Positions 25,092-33,228 of a stretch of DNA of 36,526 nt are shown piece after piece. The stretch's first letter is position 1. Every line of letters begins with the position of its first letter. This stretch comes from Gammaproteobacteria bacterium (GTDB lineage: Bacteria > Pseudomonadota > Gammaproteobacteria > Chromatiales > Sedimenticolaceae). The notes under the pieces are model-generated. The model did no database searches. It was not told the origin of the DNA and saw nothing but the letters and a program-made list of their open reading frames with translations. The stretch spans positions 1-36,526 of the forward strand of contig JAGRHE010000010.1 of assembly GCA_020445165.1 (NCBI GenBank), read 5' to 3'. The position numbers and the translations under genes were made by a program.

Positions 25092-25637
25092 ATGTCGCAA
25101 GCCAGCGTCAAACACGCCCTGATGACAACCATCGCGGGCATCAAGGATAACCCCGGCTCTTCGAAAGTGGTGTTCCGCGCCAATACCGAATGGGTCGAAG
25201 ACACCCGCTGCTCGGCAAATGTGCGTGACTTCGCGCCAATCGCAATCGACGAGCCTGCGGAGCTCGGCGGACAGGATAGTGCGATGAACCCGGTCGAACT
25301 CGTACTTGTTGCACTCGGCACCTGTCAGGAAATCATGTATTCGGCGTATGCCTCTGTCATGGACATACCGTTGGATTCGGTCAAGGTCAACGCACGCGGA
25401 TACCTCGACCTCAAGGGCTTGTTCGGGCTCGATGCGGCAGTGCCCCCGGGCTTCCAACGGATCACCTTCGAGACCGAGCTGGAAAGCCAGGCCGACGATG
25501 AAACGTTGCGTAAACTTGTTGAAACCGTAGAAGGACATTGCCCCGTGCTCGATATCCTGGCACGCGCACAGTCGGTCAACGGCAGCGTGCGTATCCACGG
25601 TCGCGAGCTGCACAAGCTCCAGACCAACGCCGCCTGA
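25092..25637 (+). CDS. OsmC-family thiol protein
   Basis: A 181-residue OsmC/Ohr-type protein with the two redox cysteines, Cys78 in ALGTCQEIM and Cys150 in VEGHCPVLD. The N-terminus is about 30 residues longer than in the shortest OsmC proteins. The family reduces organic peroxides or handles reactive sulfur species in the cytoplasm. GGAGG lies 8 bp upstream of the ATG. With a sigma-54-like promoter and the nearby methanethiol oxidase, defence against H2O2, sulfide or thiol by-products is a sensible inference. A strong terminator follows. Confidence 0.88.
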   Translation: MSQASVKHALMTTIAGIKDNPGSSKVVFRANTEWVEDTRCSANVRDFAPIAIDEPAELGGQDSAMNPVELVLVALGTCQEIMYSAYASVMDIPLDSVKVNARGYLDLKGLFGLDAAVPPGFQRITFETELESQADDETLRKLVETVEGHCPVLDILARAQSVNGSVRIHGRELHKLQTNAA

Positions 25638-25759
25638 TTCGATCAGGCACCCAATTGCGATCTGCTGATGGACCCTGCGCATGTCGACGCATCAGCCTCA
25701 CAAGTCGGCGGCAGCCTGACCTGGCTATTGGACTGGTTCGCGGTTAAATCTCCCATTGC

Positions 25760-25790
25760 CCACCCGTCGTCTGCGACGGGTGGTTTTTTT
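25760..25790 (+). terminator. Rho-independent terminator after osmC
   Basis: A 10-bp perfect stem (CCACCCGTCG / CGACGGGTGG) with a TCTG loop is followed by seven T residues. Confidence 0.92.
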
Positions 25791-25842
25791 ACCGGCCGAT
25801 TCAAACCATGTTCAAATTATTCGACCTAACCATCAGAGGCAA

Positions 25843-26364
25843 TCACCGTGGCGCAATCAGCTGCTCGAGCTGTTCCAGCACCTTCCCATCTTCCCAATTT
25901 CGTTCACCTACTGCCTTGGCAATGATCCGCCCGAGTGGGTCAAGTATGAAAGTGCTGGGCAGACCCGGTACCTGCCAGCTGCCAAGGTCCATCTCCTCGT
26001 CCACCAGAATGGGGAATGTGAGGCCCATCTGCTGGGCATATCCCCTTGCACTATCTGAACTGGGGCCCACATGGATAGCGAGCAACTCAAAGCGTTCACC
26101 GCCCAGTTGCTGGTAAAGGCTCTGCATCGAGGGCATCTCGCGGCGACATGGTGAACACCATACAGCCCAGAAGTTGACCATCAGGTAACGCCCCCGGTAG
26201 TCCGCAAGCCGATGCATTTCCCCTTGTAGATCAGGAAGCTCAAAGTCCGGCGCCGAGCGCGCCTCCTTAAGCGGGCTGATCACGCGTTCAGTACTTGCCG
26301 CCGCTCCTACGGCAAACAACAGGAACATCGCCATCGACCTGACAAAGAACGCGAATCGTGCCAC
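25843..26364 (-). CDS. TlpA-like periplasmic thioredoxin
   Basis: A protein of about 173 residues with a signal peptide (VARFAFFVRSMAMFLLFAVG, cleavage near residue 23) and a TlpA/ResA thioredoxin domain. The active site is WCSPC (Cys70, Cys73), followed by the cis-Pro region GLPSTFILDPLG. I prefer the GTG at 26364 because it gives the signal peptide its positive charges; the ATG at 26334 would not. Such proteins reduce disulfides in the periplasm, for example in apocytochromes or SCO proteins. Near mtoX, SCO and MauG genes, it may keep their cysteines reduced. It faces osmC end to end. Confidence 0.85.
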   Translation of the reverse strand: MARFAFFVRSMAMFLLFAVGAAASTERVISPLKEARSAPDFELPDLQGEMHRLADYRGRYLMVNFWAVWCSPCRREMPSMQSLYQQLGGERFELLAIHVGPSSDSARGYAQQMGLTFPILVDEEMDLGSWQVPGLPSTFILDPLGRIIAKAVGERNWEDGKVLEQLEQLIAPR

Positions 26365-26739
26365 GCCCGTCTGAGGTCTGCGATGACGACGCGGGCACTC
26401 GGCATGGCCGAAGCATCCACGACTGTGATGTTGATCACGAAGGCACACCACCTCACCAATCTCCTACGTCAAGTAAAACGGACCGATTCGCGCTTGCCGT
26501 TACGGATCTTTGCATCTGATCGTTCTCGCAAAATCGGGTTTCCGTGGGACTGCCACACCCGCCGGCGTGGCTTACTGAGCATGGTCTGTGGTCATGCAAC
26601 CGCCATGCCATTGATACTTGAGCCGGACTCAAGGGGGTTTTCCGAACGCTGCCAGAAGCGCACCGGTCAAGAACCGTTGCAGTGACACAAAACGCCATCG
26701 TGCGCGGCGCAATACAGGGCCCCAAAGCGCTGTCAGGCC
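26365..26739. other. Intergenic region between tlpA and mtoX, no gene seen
   Basis: No convincing coding sequence or RNA gene is visible. It holds the unidentified tlpA promoter and leads into the mtoX control region described separately. Confidence 0.5.
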
Positions 26740-26760
26740 CAACAATCGATCGCATTGTTG
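26740..26760. promoter_or_regulatory. Inverted repeat upstream of mtoX, candidate activator site
   Basis: CAACAAT-N7-ATTGTTG, with perfect 7-base arms, lies about 137 bp before the -24 element of the mtoX promoter, a usual distance for an enhancer-binding protein. The binding protein is inferred. Confidence 0.45.
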
Positions 26761-26896
26761 CGTCGTGTCGCGCACAGCAGTGGTGACGCGTGTCCCGTGA
26801 GTGGAACAACCCGGCGTATCAGCAATGGGGCCCGCGAGACCAAAGGCGCTGATGCACCCAGTCTGCGGGCGGCATTCGGGGTCGATGAGCCGCTAT

Positions 26897-26912
26897 TGGC
26901 ATAGCAGTTGCA
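26897..26912 (+). promoter_or_regulatory. Candidate sigma-54 promoter for mtoX
   Basis: TGGCATAGCAGTTGCA matches 11 of 12 informative positions, with a perfect TTGCA -12 half. The predicted start near 26923 leaves a leader of about 86 nt ending in a strong AGGAGGAAG ribosome site. Confidence 0.7.
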
Positions 26913-27008
26913 GGATTTGAAGGGGTTGGATTCGCAGAACCGTTCTGCCGTACCGAACGGGCACGCAATGAAGAGACCGGTTCAAAATCCCAGGAGGAAG
27001 TAAGACCA

Positions 27009-28427
27009 ATGAACATCCGCAACAAATCAACTCAGCCCAGCTGGGCAGCGACAGGCCTGCGGCGGGCATTCCGCATCGCCTGCGCCACTGCGCTGACCGC
27101 AACACTCGGCTTCGGCTCGGTTGCCCAGGCCGACGAGACCTGTGTCTCGCCCTACTCGCCCAAGATCCTGGGCCAGGAGGACTTCGTCTACGTCTGGACG
27201 CTCGGTGTACCGGGAGTCGGCGACGAACAGGACAAACTGGTCACGATCGACACGAACCCGAAATCGGCGACCTACGGCAAGGTTATCAATACGCTCTCTG
27301 TCGGTGGTCGCAACGAGGCTCACCATTCGGGCTACTCCGACGACCGGCGCTACCTCTGGGCCGGCGGCCTTGATACCAACAAGATCTTTATCTTCGATGT
27401 GCACACCGACCCTGCCAAACCGAGACTGTCGAAAGTGGTCGACGATTTCGTCAAGGTCTCCGGCGGTGTGGTCGGCCCGCACAGCTTCTTCGCGCTGCCC
27501 GGCCGTATGATGATCAGCGCATTGTCGAATAACAAGGATCACGGTGGTCGCACCGCGCTGGTCGAATACACCAACGAGGGTGAGTACGTCGAGACCTATT
27601 GGATGCCGACCGACGACAATCTGCAGGGCGCAGAGAAAACCGGCAAGTTCGCCGACGGCTACGGCTACGACGTACGATTCCTGCCGGCAAAGAACATCAT
27701 GGTCACCACCTCGTTCACCGGCTGGTCAAACTACATGATGGACTTCGGCAAGATGCTGGCCGACGAAGAAGCGATGAAGCGCTTCGGCAATACCGCCATG
27801 GTCTGGGACCTGCACAAACGCGAGCCGCTGAAGATTTTTGATATCCCCGGCGCGCCGCTGGAGATCCGCTGTGCCTGGGGCAATAACTACTGCTTCACGA
27901 CCACCGCGCTGACATCGAAAATCTGGTTGATCTACGAGGACCGCGAGCTGGGCTGGACGGCAAAAGAGGTCGGTACCATCGGCGATCCGTCCAAGGTACC
28001 ACTGCCGGTCGCTTTCTCGATCAGCGCCGACGACAGCACGCTTTGGGTCAACACCTTCATGGACGGCTCGACCCGACGGTTCGACGTGTCCGACCCGTTC
28101 AACGCGAAGTTGGTCGGCACGCACAAGATCGGCAGCCAGGTCAATATGGTCTCGCAGAGCTGGGATGGCGAGCGTCTGTACTTCACCTCCTCGTTGCTGG
28201 GCAACTGGGACAAGAAAGGCAACGACGACGAGCAGTTCCTGCGCATGTTCCACTGGGACGGCGAGAAACTAACCAAAGGCTTCGAGGTCGACTTCTACAA
28301 AGAGAAGCTGGGGCGTGCCCACTTGATGACCTTCAACTCGCGCTCGCTTTTCGAGACGAACCTGTCGCAAGGTTTGGATCAGAAAGCCGAACTGCTTGAC
28401 CTTGCGGAGAACGCTACCAAGCGTTGA
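27009..28427 (+). CDS. mtoX: Methanethiol oxidase (SBP56 family), exported
   Basis: A 472-residue selenium-binding-protein-56 homologue. MTO converts methanethiol, O2 and water to formaldehyde, H2S and H2O2. The signal peptide ends near VAQA at residue 41 and contains LRRAFR, which could be Tat or Sec. The mature start ETCVSPY holds Cys45, the conserved family cysteine. EAHHSGYSDDRRYLWAGGL and VVGPHSFFALPGR carry His residues likely to bind copper, and FGNTAMVWDLHKREPLKIFDIP is classic. The neighbours are SCO and MauG genes, as in known mtoX loci. AGGAGGAAG precedes the ATG. A terminator after the gene suggests it is mostly transcribed alone. Confidence 0.95.
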   Translation: MNIRNKSTQPSWAATGLRRAFRIACATALTATLGFGSVAQADETCVSPYSPKILGQEDFVYVWTLGVPGVGDEQDKLVTIDTNPKSATYGKVINTLSVGGRNEAHHSGYSDDRRYLWAGGLDTNKIFIFDVHTDPAKPRLSKVVDDFVKVSGGVVGPHSFFALPGRMMISALSNNKDHGGRTALVEYTNEGEYVETYWMPTDDNLQGAEKTGKFADGYGYDVRFLPAKNIMVTTSFTGWSNYMMDFGKMLADEEAMKRFGNTAMVWDLHKREPLKIFDIPGAPLEIRCAWGNNYCFTTTALTSKIWLIYEDRELGWTAKEVGTIGDPSKVPLPVAFSISADDSTLWVNTFMDGSTRRFDVSDPFNAKLVGTHKIGSQVNMVSQSWDGERLYFTSSLLGNWDKKGNDDEQFLRMFHWDGEKLTKGFEVDFYKEKLGRAHLMTFNSRSLFETNLSQGLDQKAELLDLAENATKR

Positions 28428-28466
28428 CAACGCACTTCCGCTCTGGGGGTTCATCCCGCACAGCTT

Positions 28467-28492
28467 GGGGCCGCCGACGGCGGCCCCTTTTT
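28467..28492 (+). terminator. Rho-independent terminator after mtoX
   Basis: A perfect 9-bp stem (GGGGCCGCC / GGCGGCCCC) with a GAC loop is followed by five T residues. It separates mtoX from the SCO-MauG gene and may allow partial read-through. Confidence 0.9.
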
Positions 28493-28570
28493 GCTTCCGA
28501 GCAACCCTGAGACGCAAGATCAGATCTACCGGAGCGCCTCTATCCAAACACGTCGACTGGAGTACGTCAG

Positions 28571-30421
28571 ATGGCAGTCCGAGTCCACCGGCCTTCATGC
28601 TTCAATTTGCCGTGGGCGATCTTCGGTTTACTGTGTACCGCAATCGCTGTAACGCAGACCGCCCGGGCCGAAGAACAGCAGGTACTGGCGCCCGGTTACC
28701 ATAACCTGGAGTTCGATGCGCCACCTCCCGGCAGCTACCGGTTGCCGCCGATTGGTCCCGCCGTCGATGGCGAAGTGCTCGACGAGCACGGCAACTCCAC
28801 CCGACTGCACGAGATGTTCGACGGACGGTATGTGGTCCTCAGTTTCATTTACAGCAGTTGCGACGACGTCAACGGCTGCCCGCTCGCCACCTATGTGCTG
28901 TACCGGCTCTACCAGGCAATGCAAAAAGATCCAGCACTGTCCGCACAGATGCGCCTGATCAGCCTCAGTTTCGATCCCCAGAACGACACACCGGAGATGA
29001 TGCGGCTCTACGGCGCCACTTTCGCCGGCGACGACGCCGAATGGCGCTTCCTGACGACTGCCTCGAACGAGGCCCTTGAACCCATCCTGCGCGACTATGG
29101 CCAAAGCGTCAGCCGCGTATTCGGTACGGACGGCAAGCAGACCAGTCAGATCTCGCACGTGCTTCGGGTATTTCTTATCGATCCAGAGCGGCGTATCCGC
29201 AACATCTACAGTGTCTCGTTTCTGCATCCCGATCTGGTGTTGGCCGACGTACGTACCCTGATGACGGAGACCGAGCCCGATGAGGCCGGACCCGCACCCC
29301 TGCCGTTGCGTACACGCGAGCTACTGGTACAGTCAGCGCATCCGCCGCTTGGCCTGCCGCCGATGCAACTGCCCGAAGGCCAGGAACTGACCGCCGCCCG
29401 CGTTGACCTCGGGCGCAAGCTGTTCTTCGACCGCCGCCTGTCGGCGAACGAGACGCTGTCCTGTGCCATGTGTCACATACCCGAACAGGGCTTCACCAAC
29501 AATGCGATGGCGCGCGCAGTCGGCATGGAGGGGCGCTCGCTGCGGCGCAACGCGTCGAGCCTGTACAACCTGGCCTGGGCAGACCCATTACACGTCGACG
29601 GTCGCGAGCGCTTCCTCGACACCCTCGTGTGGGGTGAGTTCCTCAATCGCAAGCGCATGGGCAATGCGGCGGTCGCGATGGTGCTCGACAAGCTGCTCGC
29701 ACTGCCGGATTACGACGGGATGTTCGAGACCGCCTTCGACGGCCGAGGGGCGGATATGGTCACCGTCGGCGTGGCGATGGCGAGCTACCTGCGAACGCAG
29801 GTCTCGGGCAACTCAGCATTCGATCGATGGCGCTTCGGTGGCGAGGATGCGGCCCTGGCACCGGAGGCTCAGCGCGGATTTGAGCTGTTTACGGGGCGCG
29901 CCGGATGTGCCTCCTGTCACCGGGTCGAATCCGACCATGCCGTGTTCAGTGATGGCCAGTTGCACGATACGGGTATCGGGTGGCACCACTCGATGCGACG
30001 CGAGCCACCCTCGCGCTGGGTGGAACTGGCCCCCGGCGTACGGGTCGAACTCGACATGGAAGCACTCAAAGGCACCGAAGAACGGCCCTTCAACGATCTC
30101 GGTCTTTACGAAGTGACGCAGGATCCGGCCGACCGCTGGAAGTTCCGTACCCCCGGACTGCGCAATGTCGCGCTGACAGCACCTTACATGCACGATGGCA
30201 GCATCCGCAGTCTCGAAGAGGTTGTCGAACACTATGACCGCGGCGGCCACGCCCACGAAGCGCTCGATTCACGGATGCGGCCACTGGGGCTCACGGACGA
30301 CGAGCGTGCCGAACTGGTGGCATTCCTGCGCTCGCTGACCGGTGACAACATCGCCCTGCTCGAGGCCGATGCCGCGGCGGCACCGGTCGGGGTGCCAGCG
30401 GGCAAAGGTGCCGAACCATGA
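28571..30421 (+). CDS. Fused SCO1/SenC - MauG/di-haem peroxidase-like protein
   Basis: A 616-residue exported protein that joins two enzymes normally encoded apart. A signal peptide ends near residue 33 (TARA). Residues 50-235 are an SCO copper-chaperone domain with Cys97 and Cys103 (a CX5C spacing rather than the usual CX3C) and His196 in the SHVLRVFLID motif. Residues 255-600 are a di-haem MauG/cytochrome c peroxidase domain with CAMCH (298-302) and CASCH (446-450). The segment that reads NPVEM in the downstream paralogue is changed here. It may deliver copper and oxidatively mature MtoX, or remove H2O2; both are inferences. The stop overlaps the next start (ATGA). Confidence 0.93.
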   Translation: MAVRVHRPSCFNLPWAIFGLLCTAIAVTQTARAEEQQVLAPGYHNLEFDAPPPGSYRLPPIGPAVDGEVLDEHGNSTRLHEMFDGRYVVLSFIYSSCDDVNGCPLATYVLYRLYQAMQKDPALSAQMRLISLSFDPQNDTPEMMRLYGATFAGDDAEWRFLTTASNEALEPILRDYGQSVSRVFGTDGKQTSQISHVLRVFLIDPERRIRNIYSVSFLHPDLVLADVRTLMTETEPDEAGPAPLPLRTRELLVQSAHPPLGLPPMQLPEGQELTAARVDLGRKLFFDRRLSANETLSCAMCHIPEQGFTNNAMARAVGMEGRSLRRNASSLYNLAWADPLHVDGRERFLDTLVWGEFLNRKRMGNAAVAMVLDKLLALPDYDGMFETAFDGRGADMVTVGVAMASYLRTQVSGNSAFDRWRFGGEDAALAPEAQRGFELFTGRAGCASCHRVESDHAVFSDGQLHDTGIGWHHSMRREPPSRWVELAPGVRVELDMEALKGTEERPFNDLGLYEVTQDPADRWKFRTPGLRNVALTAPYMHDGSIRSLEEVVEHYDRGGHAHEALDSRMRPLGLTDDERAELVAFLRSLTGDNIALLEADAAAAPVGVPAGKGAEP

Positions 30422-31689
30422 TCGCCGGCCCTGTCCCGCTGCGAAGCTGTCTCACAACGGTCCTGCGCCTGCTGCCACTGTTTGGCATCGCGGCCGCGGT
30501 GCACGCCGCGGTTGACGGACCCGGCGACTTCCGCGGCGGCTATGAAAGCCCCGACTACGAGACACGCTCGATTGCCCTCGCGGCACGCAGCGGTCAACCG
30601 GCCGATCTTGTCGGCCGCATGGCCCCGCCTCCGCTGGGCCTGCCACCGCTAGAGGCCGGTGTACTGCCGACATCGGCCCAAGTCGCGCTCGGCCGCAAGC
30701 TTTTCTACGACCGCCGACTGTCGTTGAACGGCACCCAGTCTTGCGGCATGTGCCATATACCGGAACAGGGTTTCACCAACAACGAACTGGCCACCGCGGT
30801 CGGCTTCGAAGGCCGCGACGTCGGTCGCAACACGCCAACCCTGTACAACGTCGCGTACCGCCGTGTCCTGTTTCACGATGCACGCGAGAACTCCCTCGAA
30901 CACCAGGCCTGGCAGCCGGTCATCAACCCGGTGGAGATGGCCAACCCGTCGATTGGGCGAGTGCTCCATCTATTACGCAGCTTGCCCGACTACGACGGTC
31001 TGTTCGGGGCGGCGTTCGATGGCCGCGGTGCCGACATGGAGACATTCGGAAAGGCGATCGCCAGCTACCAGCGCACACTGTTGTCGGGCAACTCACCCTT
31101 CGACCGTTGGTACTTCGGCGGTGACGAAAAGGCCGTCGATGCCTCGGTGAAACGTGGTTTCGCCCTGTTCACGGGCAAAGGCGCCTGTGCATCCTGCCAC
31201 TTGCTCGGCGAGTCGCATGCAGTGTTCACAGACGACGATTTTCACAATACCGGTGTCGGATACGGTCGTGCGATGCGCCGCGAAAGTCCCACCCAGCGGG
31301 TCATCCTGGCGCCGGGGGTGTTCGTCGATGTGCCCACCGAGGTCGTCGCGTCGGTATCGCGACCGGGGGACGGCAATGACATCGGGCGCTACGAGGTCAC
31401 CGGCGATCCCGACGACCGTTGGCGATTCCTGACACCCACGCTGCGCAACGTGGCGATTACGGCGCCGTATATGCACGACGGCTCGCTGCGTACGCTGGAG
31501 GCCGTGGTCGACTTCTATGACGCGGGCGGTGAAGCCAACCCGGGGCAGGATCCTCGCATCCGCGTCCTTGGCTTGAACGCAAGCGAAAAGGCCGACCTGC
31601 TTGCCTTCCTGCGCAGTCTCACCGGCGAGAACGAGACGCTGGTGCTGGACGCCTTCGCCGCGCCGGTCGGGGACGTTGGAGATCCCTAG
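30418..31689 (+). CDS. MauG/cytochrome c peroxidase-like di-haem protein
   Basis: A 423-residue exported protein with a signal peptide (to about residue 30) and two haem sites, CGMCH (109-113) and CASCH (257-261). Between them lie EHQAWQPVINPVEMANP, the usual peroxidase segment, and SGNSPFDRWYFGGDE. It is clearly a paralogue of the domain in the preceding gene: LGLPP, LGRKLF, CHIPEQGFTNN, GRGADM and APYMHDGS are shared. It probably reduces H2O2, which MtoX produces, or acts with the fused protein in MtoX maturation. The 4-bp overlap shows co-translation. Confidence 0.93.
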   Translation: MIAGPVPLRSCLTTVLRLLPLFGIAAAVHAAVDGPGDFRGGYESPDYETRSIALAARSGQPADLVGRMAPPPLGLPPLEAGVLPTSAQVALGRKLFYDRRLSLNGTQSCGMCHIPEQGFTNNELATAVGFEGRDVGRNTPTLYNVAYRRVLFHDARENSLEHQAWQPVINPVEMANPSIGRVLHLLRSLPDYDGLFGAAFDGRGADMETFGKAIASYQRTLLSGNSPFDRWYFGGDEKAVDASVKRGFALFTGKGACASCHLLGESHAVFTDDDFHNTGVGYGRAMRRESPTQRVILAPGVFVDVPTEVVASVSRPGDGNDIGRYEVTGDPDDRWRFLTPTLRNVAITAPYMHDGSLRTLEAVVDFYDAGGEANPGQDPRIRVLGLNASEKADLLAFLRSLTGENETLVLDAFAAPVGDVGDP

Positions 31690-31707
31690 GGCGAATGCAC
31701 GCCAGGT

Positions 31708-32229
31708 TCAGCTGGCGCAGCCGACCGAACGCGCCCTGTCGAGCTGGGACGTATAGTGCACGCGACTTCTTTCCAGATGCGCCAGGTAGCGGCCCAGATC
31801 GCTCGCGGGTTGGTCACGATCTTTGAAGAACCGGTCGGCCAGGGCCTCGTCCTTGGTGTTCAAGAACACCGCCATCGAGGCGAAAGCCAGGCCGATCTGG
31901 AAATCGAAGTTGCGGAACTCGTTGGAGTCGGGATCGGGTTCTGGCATCCTGCGGCGCATCTCCTCGAACTGTTCTGCATATCCCAGCAGCTGCGTGCGGC
32001 TGTCTTGCGCGATCCCATCCTCTTTTGCCAGGTTACGCAGTACATCAGCGACCTCGAGTCGGGCCACGTTATAGGCCTGAAGGCCCTCACGCAGTGCCGC
32101 CTGTGAAGTGCAACCGCCTACCTGGCGGTGGCTGGGATAGTCAGCCGGGACAGGTGGTGGCTCGTGCGCGACGGCGAGGCCCGCCGCCAGGGACAAGGCG
32201 GCAACAAGAAGTTTCATCGTGGTGTGCAT
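31708..32229 (-). CDS. Secreted protein of unknown function
   Basis: A 173-residue protein with a clear signal peptide (MHTTMKLLVAALSLAAGLAV, cut after AHA-like residues). The mature part is helical, charged and Gln/Arg-rich (ALREGLQAYNVARLEVADVL, QFEEMRRRM), and has single cysteines near each end (CTSQ and VGCAS). I do not recognise a family. It lies on the strand opposite to the MauG genes, so it belongs to a separate two-gene unit with the small membrane protein upstream. A GAGG lies 13 bp before the ATG. A periplasmic helical role is all that can be said. Confidence 0.75.
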   Translation of the reverse strand: MHTTMKLLVAALSLAAGLAVAHEPPPVPADYPSHRQVGGCTSQAALREGLQAYNVARLEVADVLRNLAKEDGIAQDSRTQLLGYAEQFEEMRRRMPEPDPDSNEFRNFDFQIGLAFASMAVFLNTKDEALADRFFKDRDQPASDLGRYLAHLERSRVHYTSQLDRARSVGCAS

Positions 32230-32240
32230 GGGCTCAGTCC

Positions 32241-32387
32241 TCAGTGAAAACGCAGCGCGCCGACCGCGCAGACCAAACAGTAAAGCAGAATTGATGCCAA
32301 GAGGAAGAACAGCGGGCGCCTGTCTTCAGCCTGGGGGCGCTGTCGCGGGTTCGCGTCGGCCCAACCCCACGCCGCCGCCACGATCAT
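32241..32387 (-). CDS. Small single-span membrane protein, unknown
   Basis: About 48 residues from the ATG at 32387 (MIVAAAWGWADANPRQRPQ). A hydrophilic first half is followed by one membrane span (PLFFLLASILLYCLVCAVGA) and a short RFH tail. It ends 11 bp before the secreted protein on the same strand. The frame remains open upstream to 32525, so the start is not certain. A real gene is plausible from the span and spacing, but there is no family match. Confidence 0.45.
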   Translation of the reverse strand: MIVAAAWGWADANPRQRPQAEDRRPLFFLLASILLYCLVCAVGALRFH

Positions 32388-32601
32388 GTCGGCATGCCTT
32401 CGCGGCAACCGCATACGAACCGATCGATCGACGCGGGACACCGGCGCGGTCGACGAATCGAGGTTGTGCCGGATTGGGTACAGCCAAACGGTCGGCTGTG
32501 CAGTGTGTGCCACACTCAGCTGCATGAAAGCGACTGAAATGCCGAGGTATCCACCTTGGCACTAAAGCTGCATCCGGGAAGCTACTATCCCGGGGGAACA
32601 G

Positions 32602-33174
32602 ATGAGAAACCTGCTGAAGTTCGGCATCCTTTTTTGCGCCGCGATCGCTAGCAGTGCCACTTTTGGTCTGGGTGGAGACTTCACCCTCACCGCAGACGAC
32701 GGATCGGACTATTCGCTCAGTGATTCGCGGGGCAAGGTGGTGATCCTCTCGTTCGGTTTTACCTTCTGTCCGGACATCTGTCCCACCGCGCTGGCAACGA
32801 TCTCGCTCGCCCTGCGCGGGTTGGGTGACGACGCCAGCCATGTCGATGCATTTTTCATTTCACTGGACCCGGACCGCGACACGCCCGATCACCTGCGCGA
32901 ATACACCCGCTACTTCCACCGAGACCTGCGCGGCCTGACCGGCACAGCGGAGGACCTGAAGACAGTGGCGGACCGATACAGGGTGCGTTACTCGTTCGTC
33001 GGCAAAGGGACCGACAAGCACTACACCATGGATCACAGCGCAAATCTCTACGTGATCGATGCACAGGGCAAGCTGTTCGGCATCCTGCCACACGGCCTGC
33101 CACCCGATGCCGTCACCAACAGTCTGAAGTCTGCGCTCGCCAGCAGACGCGCCGGCGGCAAGACAGTGCATTGA
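32602..33174 (+). CDS. SCO1/SenC copper-chaperone protein
   Basis: A 190-residue exported SCO protein. A signal peptide covers about the first 22 residues. The copper site is CPDIC (Cys56, Cys60) plus His145 in MDHSANLYVID, all intact and with the normal CX3C spacing. It inserts copper into cytochrome oxidase or other periplasmic copper proteins. Near mtoX and the SCO-MauG fusion it may serve MtoX, which is thought to bind copper. GGGGGAA lies upstream of the ATG. 54 bp separate it from the formate dehydrogenase genes. Confidence 0.93.
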   Translation: MRNLLKFGILFCAAIASSATFGLGGDFTLTADDGSDYSLSDSRGKVVILSFGFTFCPDICPTALATISLALRGLGDDASHVDAFFISLDPDRDTPDHLREYTRYFHRDLRGLTGTAEDLKTVADRYRVRYSFVGKGTDKHYTMDHSANLYVIDAQGKLFGILPHGLPPDAVTNSLKSALASRRAGGKTVH

Positions 33175-33228
33175 CGAAATCCGGATACCCGTCTGCGGCG
33201 GTATGTCTAACAAGCGGAGCATGACGCA

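Noticed and set aside
24706..25122. Plus-strand open frame of 138 codons before osmC
   Set aside because: Composition is random-like, it overlaps the osmC start and covers the promoter; no family signs.
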